Notes under the pieces: model-generated
Seen by the model: the letters and a program-made list of their open reading frames with translations, nothing else
Told to the model about the DNA's origin: nothing
Database searches by the model: none
DNA from: Acidobacteriota bacterium
Lineage (GTDB): Bacteria; Acidobacteriota; Thermoanaerobaculia; Multivoradales; J023
NCBI GenBank assembly: GCA_029263395.1
Contig: JAJCXO010000263.1
Location: 62,001-126,000 of the forward strand
Direction: 5' to 3'
DNA length: 64,000 nucleotides
In this document: positions 1 to 8,733 of the stretch, in pieces
How positions within the stretch are numbered: position 1 is the first letter of the stretch
Layout of the letters: each line of letters begins with the position of its first letter
Translations under genes and position numbers: made by a program

Positions 1-1032
1 GAACTGCCATCGATCTTGCAAGAACGGTGGGATCGTGACTGGCAACATTCGGGAAACGTCCTGTTGATTCTCTGCGGCTCCTATGTTGGATTCATGGAGC
101 GCGAAGTGCTGGGGCACAAAAGTCCGCTGTTTGGTCGGCGGACAGCCCAGATCCTCCTGCGTCCCTTCGACTATCGGGAGGCTGGAGCGTTCCACCCCAA
201 CTACTCGTTGGTTGATCGGGCACGGACGTACTTTCTCTGCGGCGGGGTTCCCTTCTACCTTCGGAGGTTTTCGCAACGACAGTCGTTCGAGATCAACCTC
301 ACCCACCAGTTGCTCGACGAGCATGCGGCCCTCCATCGCGAACCGGACTTCCTGCTGCGGGAAGAGCTGCGCGAAACCGAGAGTTATTATGCCGTGTTGT
401 TAGCGATCGCCGACGGTTACAAGAAGGCGAGCGACATCGCCCGTGTCAGTGGGATACCTCCCGGCAGCCTGCCCTACTACCTCAAACAGCTCACCGAGCT
501 CGGCTACGTCGCCCGGAGATACCCGCTGACCGGGGGCGACCGAAACCCTCGCAGTGTCCGCTACGACCTCGACGATCCGTTGCTGCGGTTCTGGTTTCGC
601 TTCGTCTTTCCGCAGCAGAGTCAAATTCGGCGACTCGGTCCCGAGCGGGCCTTCAGCGAACGCATCAAACCTCAGCTCGAGGCTTATCTCGGGCAGTGCT
701 TCGAGCGTCTTTGCCGCGAAGCGTTACCCTGGATCTACGAACGCGAGGGAGTCCAAGCCGCTTACGAAATCGGAGAGTTCTGGTCCAAGCAGGTTCAGAT
801 CGATGTTGTGGGATGGTGCGCCGATGGCTGGACAGACCTCGGTGAATGCAAGTGGGGAACGGTGAAGTCGGCTGCCGGACTGGAGCGTGAGTTGGCCCAG
901 AAAGTCGAAAACTACCCGAACCCACGCAACGCAACCCTCGGCCAACGAGTGTTCACCCGCCGGCCGAGGCCGGGTAAGTCCGATCGTTCGTCGAGTACCC
1001 TGTGGCATTCTTTGGAGGATCTTTACGTTTGA
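1..1032 (+). CDS. AAA ATPase with DUF234-type C-terminus, 5' end outside window
   Basis: The reading frame is open from the first base, and the residues before the TTG at 16 (ELPSI) continue the usual ATPase text, so the true start lies upstream. Visible in order: the end of the P-loop ATPase domain (sensor-like segment LLILCGSYVGFME, then LRPFDYREA); a winged-helix segment around residues 125-165 (ASDIARVSGIPPGSLPYYLKQL); and a C-terminal DUF234 nuclease-like domain (FERLCREALP, then QIDVVGW and DLGECKWG, resembling a PD-(D/E)xK core). The family is a set of archaeal-type ATPases, often single genes of unknown role, sometimes suspected to be toxin- or mobile-element-related. The Walker A region is not in the window. 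The family call is firm; the function is not known. Confidence 0.8.
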   Translation, partial: ELPSILQERWDRDWQHSGNVLLILCGSYVGFMEREVLGHKSPLFGRRTAQILLRPFDYREAGAFHPNYSLVDRARTYFLCGGVPFYLRRFSQRQSFEINLTHQLLDEHAALHREPDFLLREELRETESYYAVLLAIADGYKKASDIARVSGIPPGSLPYYLKQLTELGYVARRYPLTGGDRNPRSVRYDLDDPLLRFWFRFVFPQQSQIRRLGPERAFSERIKPQLEAYLGQCFERLCREALPWIYEREGVQAAYEIGEFWSKQVQIDVVGWCADGWTDLGECKWGTVKSAAGLERELAQKVENYPNPRNATLGQRVFTRRPRPGKSDRSSSTLWHSLEDLYV

Positions 1033-1060
1033 GATCCGGTTTGGTCATCGCCCCTGCCGC

Positions 1061-1172
1061 CCCGGGTTGACACCCGAGGCAATCGGATGGCGCCCTCCGG
1101 GCTCAAGAGTTCGGAGTCTGTCAATCAGAGCCCGTAGGGCGACACGCGGTAGCCCAGGGTGTAAACCCTGGG
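1061..1172. repeat. Three consecutive inverted repeats between convergent genes
   Basis: Three hairpins follow one another. The first is CCCGGGT/ACCCGaGG at 1061-1079. The second is CGCCCTcCGGGCTC at about 1091-1104, pairing with GAGCCCGtAGGGCG at about 1127-1140. The third is CCCAGGGT-GTAA-ACCCTGGG at 1153-1172. The block lies between the stops of two convergent genes and has no T-tract typical of an intrinsic terminator. It looks like an interspersed palindromic (REP-like) element, which is an inference because no second copy is in this window. Confidence 0.5.
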
Positions 1173-1179
1173 TGCTGGT

Positions 1180-2616
1180 TCAAAACAAGTCGCCGTCGCC
1201 CATCGTGGTGTACATCGAACCGAGGTCGGTGAAGGCTTCGGGGGCGGTGTCAGCGAGGGCAACCATCCCTAGACCCTCGGGTTCGGGTTGGTCTTGGAAG
1301 CCGAGAGCGCGGAGCTGTTGATCCCACCAGACGGGTTGTTTGGGGAACCAGGCATCGATGTGGCTGGCACCGGTGAGCTCGGGCTGGGTGATGGCACTAG
1401 CGAGCAGGGCTTCGGCGGCACGGGCATGGCGTGGGTGAAAGAGGGCATCACCCCAGGCGATGCGATCGCCTCGACGCCGAAAGACGCCCCAACCCACCAA
1501 CCGGCCCCAACGCCGGACCGCGAGCACGACGAAGTTGGCGTCGGGGCAGCGCAGATAACGCCAGTCGAGGTACTTCGCGTCACGTTGGACGAGGAATCGA
1601 TAGTGCGGTGCCACCCGTCGAAAGAACCGATCCCAAGTAGCATCGACCTGTTCAACCCGTTCGATGCGATAACCGCGGCGGTTGGACCAGGAGGGTGTCT
1701 CAGCGAGCGGACAGGATCTGAAGTCGACCGCTAGAGTTTGACTGCCACCAATGAACCAGCGGCAGAAGCGTTGAATTGGGCCGGTGTTGAAGCCGAAGTA
1801 GAACCCGAAGCTGCCATCACGATGGATGGAGAAGAAGTGGCGGACGGTGCGCGCCAGCAAGCTACTTTTGCCGCGTCCAGTGTTGCGGAAGCTGGTGTCG
1901 GTCATGGTGTCGCCCATTTGCAGGGCGAGAAAGGGGCCACGCTCATGCCACACTGGGATCGGGTAGCCGCCGTAGTGAGACGCCAGCGCACTCCCTGGCG
2001 CAACCGCGAGGCTGATCCGGGTGCCGCCATAGGGGTTGTCGGCGTATTTCCAGCGCCAATGGTCGAGTCCGCGCTCAACGTGGAAGCAGGCTTGAAAGAG
2101 ACGCAAGATAGCGTCTTCGTCCCCGGCTTGGTAAGGGCGGATGAGAAACGGGTCTTTGCGGGCCACCAGGACTTTCCAGTCGGTTTCGTCTTCGTCTCGG
2201 TGCGACTGATCCCGATAGATCGCGAAGCCAGCTTCTGAAAGCGCCCGCACGACCTGCCTCAGTCTCACCTGATGCCGTGACGGCAGGGCGCCGCGCTGCC
2301 GAGATACCTCGGGCTCGGGGTCACCCAAGGGGCAGACGATGATCAGCCGGCCCTGGTCGCGCAATCGATGTTGATAGCTGGCTACGGTCGCGAAGACATC
2401 GTCTTGAGAGGCTGAGGCTTCGTTCCACAAGATAGTGTCGAACTCGGCAGCCTCGCTGTCTTTTGCACCCCGGCTTGCAACCTCTTCTGGATGCACCTCG
2501 TGACTGGCTCGTAGGTGTTGGTGGGTGGCTTCGTCCCAACCCAGGGCCAAGAGGCGGCTGGGTTCACCGTCCGGGGAGACGCTGAGTAGGGAGTCGAGGT
2601 GATGGAGAAGGGCCAC
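1180..2616 (-). CDS. GNAT-family N-acetyltransferase with degenerate N-terminal domain
   Basis: 478 residues. The N-terminal ~150 residues look like a reduced Rossmann or methyltransferase-like fold (FDTILWNE, then QGRLIIVCPLGDP) but show no clear SAM-binding glycine motif. From about residue 160 the pattern is GNAT-like (IRPYQAGDEDAILRLFQACF, then LDHWRWKYADNPYG). This WRW..NP.G signature is common in acyltransferase-like proteins encoded in exopolysaccharide loci. The gene is divergent from the glycosyltransferase cluster starting at 2741, with about 125 bp between them, so it may act in the same surface-glycan pathway. That role is inferred from position; the substrate is unknown. Confidence 0.65.
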   Translation of the reverse strand: MALLHHLDSLLSVSPDGEPSRLLALGWDEATHQHLRASHEVHPEEVASRGAKDSEAAEFDTILWNEASASQDDVFATVASYQHRLRDQGRLIIVCPLGDPEPEVSRQRGALPSRHQVRLRQVVRALSEAGFAIYRDQSHRDEDETDWKVLVARKDPFLIRPYQAGDEDAILRLFQACFHVERGLDHWRWKYADNPYGGTRISLAVAPGSALASHYGGYPIPVWHERGPFLALQMGDTMTDTSFRNTGRGKSSLLARTVRHFFSIHRDGSFGFYFGFNTGPIQRFCRWFIGGSQTLAVDFRSCPLAETPSWSNRRGYRIERVEQVDATWDRFFRRVAPHYRFLVQRDAKYLDWRYLRCPDANFVVLAVRRWGRLVGWGVFRRRGDRIAWGDALFHPRHARAAEALLASAITQPELTGASHIDAWFPKQPVWWDQQLRALGFQDQPEPEGLGMVALADTAPEAFTDLGSMYTTMGDGDLF

Positions 2617-2740
2617 GGCTCAGACGTTATACTCTCGGCCGCCGAGATTCGAGGGCCTGTGGATCTCGCGAAAAATCTTTACTGAGCGCAACGTACGACG
2701 ATTCAGACGCAACACAGGGCGGTCTGCAAGGCAAACACGG

Positions 2741-4666
2741 ATGATCCCACCACCGGGTACAACAGAGCAGGTTCGAGCGTCCAGCACTTTGGTTCTGGCG
2801 CCGCACTACGACGACGAGGTGCTCGGTCCCGGCGGGCTGGTGACGCAGCTCACCGCCGCCGGTGCGGTGGTGCGGGTGTTGTTTCTGTCCGATAGCGGCG
2901 GCGGCGTGGGCGCCGGCGAGGCACGGGCCGCGATGAGCGGTCGCCGTCGGCAAGAAGCGAAGGCGGCGGCCGAGGTCCTCGGAGTGGCCGGAATCGACCA
3001 CCTCGACTTGCCGGACGGCAGCCTCGAACAGCATCGCGACGCCATGTCGACGGGCATCCGTCGGGCTCTGCTGTCGCAGTGTCCAGGACTGTTACTGGTG
3101 CCGTCGCCGCTCGAAGTCAGCGCTGATCACCGGGCGACGTTTGCGGCGGTCCACGAGGTCCTCATCGGCATCCGTCGGGAGGATGCGTTGTGGTCGGTCG
3201 CCGTGGATCTCGAGATCCTGGCTTACGAGATCAACCATCCCTTACATCCCGATGTGTTGGTCGACATCAGTCAGGAAGTCGAGACCCTGCGTCGAGCGAT
3301 GGCCTGTTACCCCAGCCAGCAGGCGCAGCATGACTATCTGGCGGCGAGTCTCGGCTTGGCGCGGTTCCGCACGCTCTCGTTGACGCCGGAGGTCGAGGCG
3401 GCGGAGGCTTATCGACGGCTGACTCTCGACGACTTCAGGACCCACAGTCCATCACGGTTGGTTGCTGTGTTGGCGGCTGGCGAAGCTAGGGGACTGCCGA
3501 GTGCCGACAGAGTCGAGGATGGGCCGAGTATTTCGGTGATTGTCCGCACCAAGGACCGGCCGGAATTGCTGGCCGAAGCCCTGGCCAGCTTGGCGGCGAG
3601 CACCTACGCTCGGGCCGACGTGGTGATCGTCAATGATGGTGGCGCACCACCTGCGGTGCCGGACGACTTTCCGTTGCCGGTGCAGGTGGTCAACCTCGAA
3701 CACAACCAGGGACGAGCGGCAGCTGCCAACGCTGGCCTTGCCGCCGCCCGCGGTGATTTCATCGCATTTCTTGATGACGATGATCTGGTGGATCCGGAGC
3801 ACCTCGCCACCCTCGCCGGGCTGGTAGGTGCAGCTGGCGTGCGTATCGCCTACACCGATGCGGCGGTTGGGGTGTATGACTTGACCGGTGATGGCTGGCA
3901 GTGCGTCGAGCGTCGCCTACCCTACAGCCGTGATTTTGATCCCGAGCTGCTGTTGTTTGACAACTACATCCCATTCCACACCCTGCTGATCGAACGTACG
4001 CTCTGCGAACAGGTCGGACCGTTGGACGAGGCACTACCCTTCTTCGAAGACTGGGACTTTCTGATTCGGCTCGCAGGCCTGGCGCCGTTTCATCATCTGG
4101 CGCGGGTGACTTGCGAGTATCGACACTTCCGCGGCGGTGGTCATCACATTTTGGGTGACAAGCCGCGAGGGCGGGCCGATTTCTTGGATATGAAGACGCG
4201 GGTACTGCGTAAACATGCGTTGAGCTCGGACGTCGAGCGGGCGGCGGAAACCCTCGCGCAGGCGATCGACACGCTGCGAGCCGATCAGGTGGTCGAGAAT
4301 GAAGACGTCAATCGTTTGCGCCGCGAGTTGGCTGGTCGTCGTGACGAGATCCAGACGCTGCATGCAGAGGTCCAGCGTGGTGAGGCGCGGTACCACGAAC
4401 TCAATGGTGAGCTGCAGGGAGTGCAGGTGCACCAGCAAGTGGTCGAAACGTCGGAGCGGCGGGCCCGGGCCGAGCTGCGCGAACGGGAGGCTGACATCCT
4501 CCGGCAGACTCAGGATATCCACACATTGCGGGCCCAGATCGACGGACAATCCAACACGCTACGACAGACCTACGATGAGATCGAGCGGCTCAACGAGCTG
4601 ATCCGTGCCATGGAGTCGAGCAAGGCGTGGCAGCTTCATCAGTGGGTCCAGAGGCGTAAAGCGTGA
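2741..4666 (+). CDS. PIG-L deacetylase / GT2 glycosyltransferase fusion with coiled-coil tail
   Basis: 641 residues, three parts. Residues ~15-210 form a PIG-L/LmbE deacetylase domain with the metal motif HYDDE (residues 22-26; the family norm is PHPDDE) and a later SADHR segment matching the second zinc-ligand region. Residues ~260-480 form a GT-A family 2 glycosyltransferase (ISVIVRTKDRPELL, NDGG, FLDDDD as the DXD site, then FFEDWDFLIRLA). Residues ~490-625 are heptad-rich and predicted coiled coil. PIG-L enzymes remove acetyl groups from GlcNAc-type sugars, so the fusion may deacetylate a sugar or glycan made by the linked transferase; that coupling is inferred. The next gene overlaps by 4 bp (GTGA), so the two are translationally coupled. 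Confidence 0.85.
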   Translation: MIPPPGTTEQVRASSTLVLAPHYDDEVLGPGGLVTQLTAAGAVVRVLFLSDSGGGVGAGEARAAMSGRRRQEAKAAAEVLGVAGIDHLDLPDGSLEQHRDAMSTGIRRALLSQCPGLLLVPSPLEVSADHRATFAAVHEVLIGIRREDALWSVAVDLEILAYEINHPLHPDVLVDISQEVETLRRAMACYPSQQAQHDYLAASLGLARFRTLSLTPEVEAAEAYRRLTLDDFRTHSPSRLVAVLAAGEARGLPSADRVEDGPSISVIVRTKDRPELLAEALASLAASTYARADVVIVNDGGAPPAVPDDFPLPVQVVNLEHNQGRAAAANAGLAAARGDFIAFLDDDDLVDPEHLATLAGLVGAAGVRIAYTDAAVGVYDLTGDGWQCVERRLPYSRDFDPELLLFDNYIPFHTLLIERTLCEQVGPLDEALPFFEDWDFLIRLAGLAPFHHLARVTCEYRHFRGGGHHILGDKPRGRADFLDMKTRVLRKHALSSDVERAAETLAQAIDTLRADQVVENEDVNRLRRELAGRRDEIQTLHAEVQRGEARYHELNGELQGVQVHQQVVETSERRARAELREREADILRQTQDIHTLRAQIDGQSNTLRQTYDEIERLNELIRAMESSKAWQLHQWVQRRKA

Positions 4667-5946
4667 CGCGGATTGTGCTGTGTCCCTCCGAGCCGATCCG
4701 GCAGCGGATGGCAGGTATCGGCATTCGCTACTTCGAGCTGGCGCGGCGGCTGCCGCAACACGGGCTCGAGGTGGTGTTGCTGACCGCCGGTGACGTCGTC
4801 GAAGCGGCGGAACTCGAGGGTCTGGCGGGGCTCCAAGGGCTCGAAGTCCGCGGCTTCGAGCGCGGCCGATTGCGTGAGCTGGTGGCTGACTGCCAGGCGG
4901 CTGTTGCCCAGGGCCATCTCGCCAACGATTTGTTGGTCGAAGTCCCGGAGCTGCCGACCGCCATCGATCTCTACGATCCGTTCCTGGTCGAGAATCTGCA
5001 CTATGTCGACTCGTTGGGCCTCGATCCTTATCGCAACGATCACGCGACTTGGGTTCTGCAGATGTCCGAAGGTGACTTCTTTCTCTGCTCGTCCGATGAA
5101 CAGCGGCAGTTTTACCTCGGGTTTTTGAGTGCGCTTGGGCGTCTCAACCCAAAACGGCTGAGAGAGGATCCCGATTTGGCGGAGTTGATCGCGTTGGTGC
5201 CCTTTGGCGTGCCGTCGAGTTTGCCGCCGGCCCGCCCGTTGCTGCCGGAGCGACTGGGCGACGAGAAGCGGCTGCTTTTTGGCGGGCTCTACGATTGGTA
5301 CGACCCGTGGCCGGTGTTGGAGGCGCTCGAGATCCTCGATCGGCCCGAGTGGGTGGTTTATTTCATTCGCAACCCCAATCCCGACAGCACGCCTCAAACC
5401 TTGGCCGGCGAGGTCGAGGCGTGGTGCACCCGGCGCGGCTGGTGGGGAGAGCGCGTACGGATGATCGATTGGGTGAGCGCCGACCGGCGTTACGATCTCC
5501 TGCGGGAGGTTGATCTGTTGGTCTCCACCCATCGCATCAATCTCGAAACCCGGCTGTCGCTGCGTACCCGTTTTCTCGACGCGTTGGCAGCGGGTTGTCC
5601 GGTGGTCACCAGTGACGGCGGGGCGATGAGCAGCCTGTTGCGTCAGCATGATGCTGGCTGGGTGGTGCCGCCGTCCGACGCGGCGGCGTTGGCCACTGCC
5701 TTCCGCGAGGTGTTGACGGATCCTGACGCGACCGCGGCTCGACGTCAGGCTGCCGCTGGTCTGCTGCGTCAATTCAGTTGGGATCGAGTGCTGGAGCCGT
5801 TGGTTCACTTCGCCAAGGCGCCGCGGCTCGATCCGACCAAGGCGGAGTTTGCCTTTCGCCCAGCAACCCAGGCGCCGTCGGACGATCTCGTCTTCCGGAT
5901 CAAGCGCCGATTACGGCGCTGGTTGCGGCCAGCGGTGACACCGTGA
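4663..5946 (+). CDS. GT4-like (GT-B fold) glycosyltransferase
   Basis: 427 residues, GTG start overlapping the previous stop. The N-terminus (IRQRMAGIGIRYFELARRL) matches GT-B enzymes that bind an acceptor through a glycine-rich loop. The C-terminal half has the nucleotide-sugar binding pattern RFLDALAAGCPVVTSDGG followed by AGWVVPPSDAAALA. The central block (LLFGGLYDWYDPWPVLEAL) is typical of GT4 proteins in O-antigen or exopolysaccharide loci. It is second of three coupled glycosyltransferases. Donor and acceptor sugars cannot be read from the sequence. Confidence 0.85.
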   Translation: MTRIVLCPSEPIRQRMAGIGIRYFELARRLPQHGLEVVLLTAGDVVEAAELEGLAGLQGLEVRGFERGRLRELVADCQAAVAQGHLANDLLVEVPELPTAIDLYDPFLVENLHYVDSLGLDPYRNDHATWVLQMSEGDFFLCSSDEQRQFYLGFLSALGRLNPKRLREDPDLAELIALVPFGVPSSLPPARPLLPERLGDEKRLLFGGLYDWYDPWPVLEALEILDRPEWVVYFIRNPNPDSTPQTLAGEVEAWCTRRGWWGERVRMIDWVSADRRYDLLREVDLLVSTHRINLETRLSLRTRFLDALAAGCPVVTSDGGAMSSLLRQHDAGWVVPPSDAAALATAFREVLTDPDATAARRQAAAGLLRQFSWDRVLEPLVHFAKAPRLDPTKAEFAFRPATQAPSDDLVFRIKRRLRRWLRPAVTP

Positions 5947-7298
5947 GTGGGTTACGCAAGGTCTCGGTCCTGATCCTGAGCTGGAATGGTCGAGAGCACC
6001 TCGAAGCCTGTCTGCCGGCGCTTGCCAAACAGCAGGCGCCCGGCTGCGAGTACGAGGTGGTGGTGCTCGACAACGGGTCGACCGACGGTACCGTCGAGTG
6101 GATCCGTCGGCGTCATCCCGAAGTGCGCTTGATCTCGAGCCCCATCAACCTAGGCTTCTGTGCTGGCAACAATCGCCTGGTTGCCGAATCCAACGGCGAC
6201 GCCGTGATCTTCCTGAATAACGACACGCGTCCGAAGCCGGAATGGCTGGGGACGTTGGTCGAGTCCCTGGCTGGAGCTCCCGCCGATGTGGCGGCGGTGT
6301 CTGGCCAGATCATCGATTGGTCGGGGGAGCGGTTGGACTTTGCTTCAGGGGTGCTGACCTTTGACGGCCACGCGTTTCAGCGCGACTTCGGTCGCCCTCT
6401 GGACGAGGTCACGGTACCTTCGGCGGGTTCCGAGCTGCTCTTTGCCTGTGGCGGCAACATGATCGTGCGTCGCACGTCGTTTCTGGATGCTGGCGCCTTC
6501 GACGACGATTATTTTGCCTACTTGGAAGATGTGGATCTGGGTTGGCGACTGTGGTCTGGAGGCGAGCGGGTCATCTTCGAACCCGGTGCGGTAGTGCATC
6601 ATCGGTCGATGGCGACCAGCCAACATTTGGGCAACGAGAACCGTGGCTTCCTCTTCGAACGGAATGCCTTTCTGACCGCCTACAAAAACTATGAGGCGGA
6701 GCTGTGGCAGCAACTGGCACCGGCGATCCTATTGACGCTGCAGCATCGCACCCAGACGTTGATGGTCCAGAACAATCCAGGGGGTGATCTGCTGACGATC
6801 AACCCTTATGCCGGGCAGATTGCCAACACCGGCCATGGGCCCGCCGCTGCGTCTGCTCCAACCGCTGTCACGCTGCCGCCTCCCCCGCTCGACACTACCT
6901 TGGCGCAGAAGTGGCGCGGCTACGGGCCGCGAGAGTTTGTGCGTCGCGGCGTTCGAAAGGCCTCGCGGGCGCTGTTGCCGGGGTGGTTGTGGGAAGAGGC
7001 GCCGACGGCGCCGCAGCTCAGTGATCCGCGGACGGTGGCTCAGCTACGGGCCTTGACCCACTTGATGGGCCAACTCGATACGTCGTTCGCCCGACGCCAG
7101 CAGGTCCAGGCCCGTCGCCGCCGTTCGGACCGCGAAATCTTCGAGCGTTTCCCGCTATGTGTGGTTCCGACCTACCCCGGCGATACGACGTTATTCGCCA
7201 GCACGGCGTTCGAGTCCTGGCTGCCCGAGGATCTGCCGCTGGAGCGCACGACCCTCGACGAGATCATGCGGACGGGGGATCAACCGGCTCGACGATAA
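5943..7298 (+). CDS. GT2 glycosyltransferase
   Basis: 451 residues from the GTG at 5943, which overlaps the upstream stop (GTGA) and begins 8 codons before the conserved VSVLILSWNGREHL start of the GT-A domain; the longer open frame from 5778 is only antisense-like extension inside the previous gene. Motifs: VVLDNGSTDGTVEW, FLNNDTRP (the DXD-like site is NDT), and the acceptor-side motif FAYLEDVDLGWRL. This is the rhamnosyltransferase-like GT2 subgroup often seen in O-antigen assembly. The C-terminal ~150 residues are a less conserved extension rich in Arg and Pro. The 3' end overlaps the convergent ybjQ-like gene by about 35 bp. Confidence 0.87.
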   Translation: MSGLRKVSVLILSWNGREHLEACLPALAKQQAPGCEYEVVVLDNGSTDGTVEWIRRRHPEVRLISSPINLGFCAGNNRLVAESNGDAVIFLNNDTRPKPEWLGTLVESLAGAPADVAAVSGQIIDWSGERLDFASGVLTFDGHAFQRDFGRPLDEVTVPSAGSELLFACGGNMIVRRTSFLDAGAFDDDYFAYLEDVDLGWRLWSGGERVIFEPGAVVHHRSMATSQHLGNENRGFLFERNAFLTAYKNYEAELWQQLAPAILLTLQHRTQTLMVQNNPGGDLLTINPYAGQIANTGHGPAAASAPTAVTLPPPPLDTTLAQKWRGYGPREFVRRGVRKASRALLPGWLWEEAPTAPQLSDPRTVAQLRALTHLMGQLDTSFARRQQVQARRRRSDREIFERFPLCVVPTYPGDTTLFASTAFESWLPEDLPLERTTLDEIMRTGDQPARR

Positions 7299-7599
7299 CG
7301 GCGGTGCCGTAGGCCAACATCTCGGCGGCAGTGGTGGCGATTTCGGAGCTCATGAAGCGAGCCGTGACGATAGCGTTGGCGCCCAGCTCCTGTGCTTCTT
7401 CGACCATGCGGTCGAGGGCCTGCTCGCGGGTTTCTGAGAGAATCTTGGTGTACTCGGTGATCTCGCCTCCCACCGTGTTGCGGAGGGCAGCAATCAGATC
7501 TTTGCCGAGATGACGACCGCGTACCGACGCGCCACGGACCAATCCGAGAGTCCGTACGATCCGCATGTTGGTGATCGATTCTGTGGTGACGACGATCAT
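7264..7599 (-). CDS. YbjQ/UPF0145 family protein
   Basis: 111 residues, about the usual family length. The whole protein matches the YbjQ fold: MIVVTTESI at the start, then RTLGLVRGASVRGRHLGKD, a central KILSETREQALDRM and ELGANAIVTARF near the end. The family forms pentameric or larger rings; its biochemical role is unknown, although it has been called a heavy-metal-binding domain. Its ATG overlaps the anti-sigma stop by 4 bp, so it is the third gene of the sigma/anti-sigma operon and probably shares its stress regulon. Its 3' end runs into the convergent glycosyltransferase gene. Confidence 0.85.
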   Translation of the reverse strand: MIVVTTESITNMRIVRTLGLVRGASVRGRHLGKDLIAALRNTVGGEITEYTKILSETREQALDRMVEEAQELGANAIVTARFMSSEIATTAAEMLAYGTAVIVEPVDPPSA

Positions 7600-8039
7600 C
7601 GGTGCACTCCACGGTAGCGGTCGGTCTTGAGTTCTCGGAGGCGATCTGAAAGCACCGAGAGGAAAAGTAGGAGTAAGCCGCCGGGCAGCCCGAGCATCAG
7701 GAAGATCTCGAGCGGGTCACCGGTTGAAGTGAGGAATCGCCACAGGGCAAAGACGCTCACGACAACCAGCCAGGCGATCATCACCACCCAACCCAACGAG
7801 CGGGTGAAGCGACTGGGGCGGGTTCTGGGTAGCTCCGGCCACTCGTCGTCGCCAGGCGGGGTGAAGCGGGTCGACTGGGCGGCTTCGCGCAAGGTGCGCA
7901 GCTCGCTCAGCAGACTGCGGCAGGAGCCACAATCTTCGACGTGCAAGCGCACTTTCTGCGCTTGCATCTGGGGTAGAGCGCCGTCGAGGTAGCCAGAAAT
8001 CAGCTCCTCGTCAAAGGCGCGGGTACAGTTATGGGCCAT
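7596..8039 (-). CDS. Zinc-finger anti-sigma factor (zf-HC2), membrane-bound
   Basis: 147 residues. The N-terminus has the ZAS-type zinc motif (H..HVEDCGSC, that is Hx3Cx2C, with an upstream Cys in NCTRAF), preceded by the typical LISGYLDGAL. Two hydrophobic segments follow (WVVMIAWLVVVSVFALW and ILMLGLPGGLLLLFLSVL), so the protein should lie in the inner membrane with the zinc domain in the cytoplasm holding the sigma factor. It starts 20 bp after the sigma gene stop, consistent with co-expression. A purine-rich AAGGAAG/GGAG sequence precedes the ATG. The signal it senses is not visible. Confidence 0.85.
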   Translation of the reverse strand: MAHNCTRAFDEELISGYLDGALPQMQAQKVRLHVEDCGSCRSLLSELRTLREAAQSTRFTPPGDDEWPELPRTRPSRFTRSLGWVVMIAWLVVVSVFALWRFLTSTGDPLEIFLMLGLPGGLLLLFLSVLSDRLRELKTDRYRGVHR

Positions 8040-8058
8040 GGCTCCATGCTTCCTTACT

Positions 8059-8670
8059 CTAATGAGCCAGGGCTTGCAGATCGTTCTGCAGCGTCTGTCT
8101 CAGGCGTTTTCGAGCGCCATGCAGGCGTGACATGACGGTGCCCAATGGAATATTCAATGCTTCTGCGATTTCGGAATACGATAGATCCTGATAGTCGCGC
8201 AGCACCAAAATCTCGCGTTGGATTTGCGACAGCTCATCGAGGGCTGCCAACAATCGAACCCGAAGTTGGGCTCGGGACGCGTCGCGCTCAGGGTCGACGG
8301 TTTCGTCGACCAGCACGTGCTGCGGATTGCCTTCGTGGTCGGTTGCGTCCAAGGAGTCGTGACGCCGGACTCGGCGCCGACGATAGAGGTCGACTACCCG
8401 GTTGCGCACGATTTGAAAAAGCCACGGACGAACCGGTCGACGGCAATCGAATCGATGTAGGGTATTAAAAAATCGCAGAAGAGCTTCCTGGGCGACGTCC
8501 ATCGCGTCGTCACGGTTACCCATCAGCTGTAGCGCCAGGAAAAAAAGGGCCTGGCGGTGTCGCTCGGCTAGTTCCGTTTGCGCATCACCATCTCCGAGGC
8601 GGGCGCGGGATACCAGCTCGAATTCGCTTTCACGCGAAGCGGGGGGAGCGGTAGGCTCAGCAAGGATCAT
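8059..8670 (-). CDS. ECF (RpoE-like) RNA polymerase sigma factor
   Basis: About 203 residues. Region 2 is seen as ALFFLALQLMGNRDDAMDVAQEALLRFF followed by RPWLFQIVRNRVVDLYRRRR, and region 4 as LSQIQREILVLRDYQDLSYSEIAEAL followed by GTVMSRLHGARKRLR. I chose the ATG at 8670; a GTG at 8682 is also possible. The gene is divergent from a GT2 gene and is followed by its zf-HC2 anti-sigma factor and a ybjQ-like gene. ECF factors of this layout usually autoregulate, so a promoter between 8670 and 8734 is expected, though I could not identify one with confidence. Confidence 0.9.
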   Translation of the reverse strand: MILAEPTAPPASRESEFELVSRARLGDGDAQTELAERHRQALFFLALQLMGNRDDAMDVAQEALLRFFNTLHRFDCRRPVRPWLFQIVRNRVVDLYRRRRVRRHDSLDATDHEGNPQHVLVDETVDPERDASRAQLRVRLLAALDELSQIQREILVLRDYQDLSYSEIAEALNIPLGTVMSRLHGARKRLRQTLQNDLQALAH

Positions 8671-8733
8671 TTGCGTTTCCACACTATGCTTGTACGCACG
8701 GATTCGTCATCTATTCGACAGGGAGACAGAAAT

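Noticed and set aside
1288..1734. Plus-strand ORF opposite the GNAT gene
   Set aside because: Acidic composition typical of the antisense of a GC-rich gene; no start signal.
5778..5942. N-terminal extension of the GT2 gene
   Set aside because: Lies inside the upstream gene; the conserved domain begins just after the GTG at 5943.
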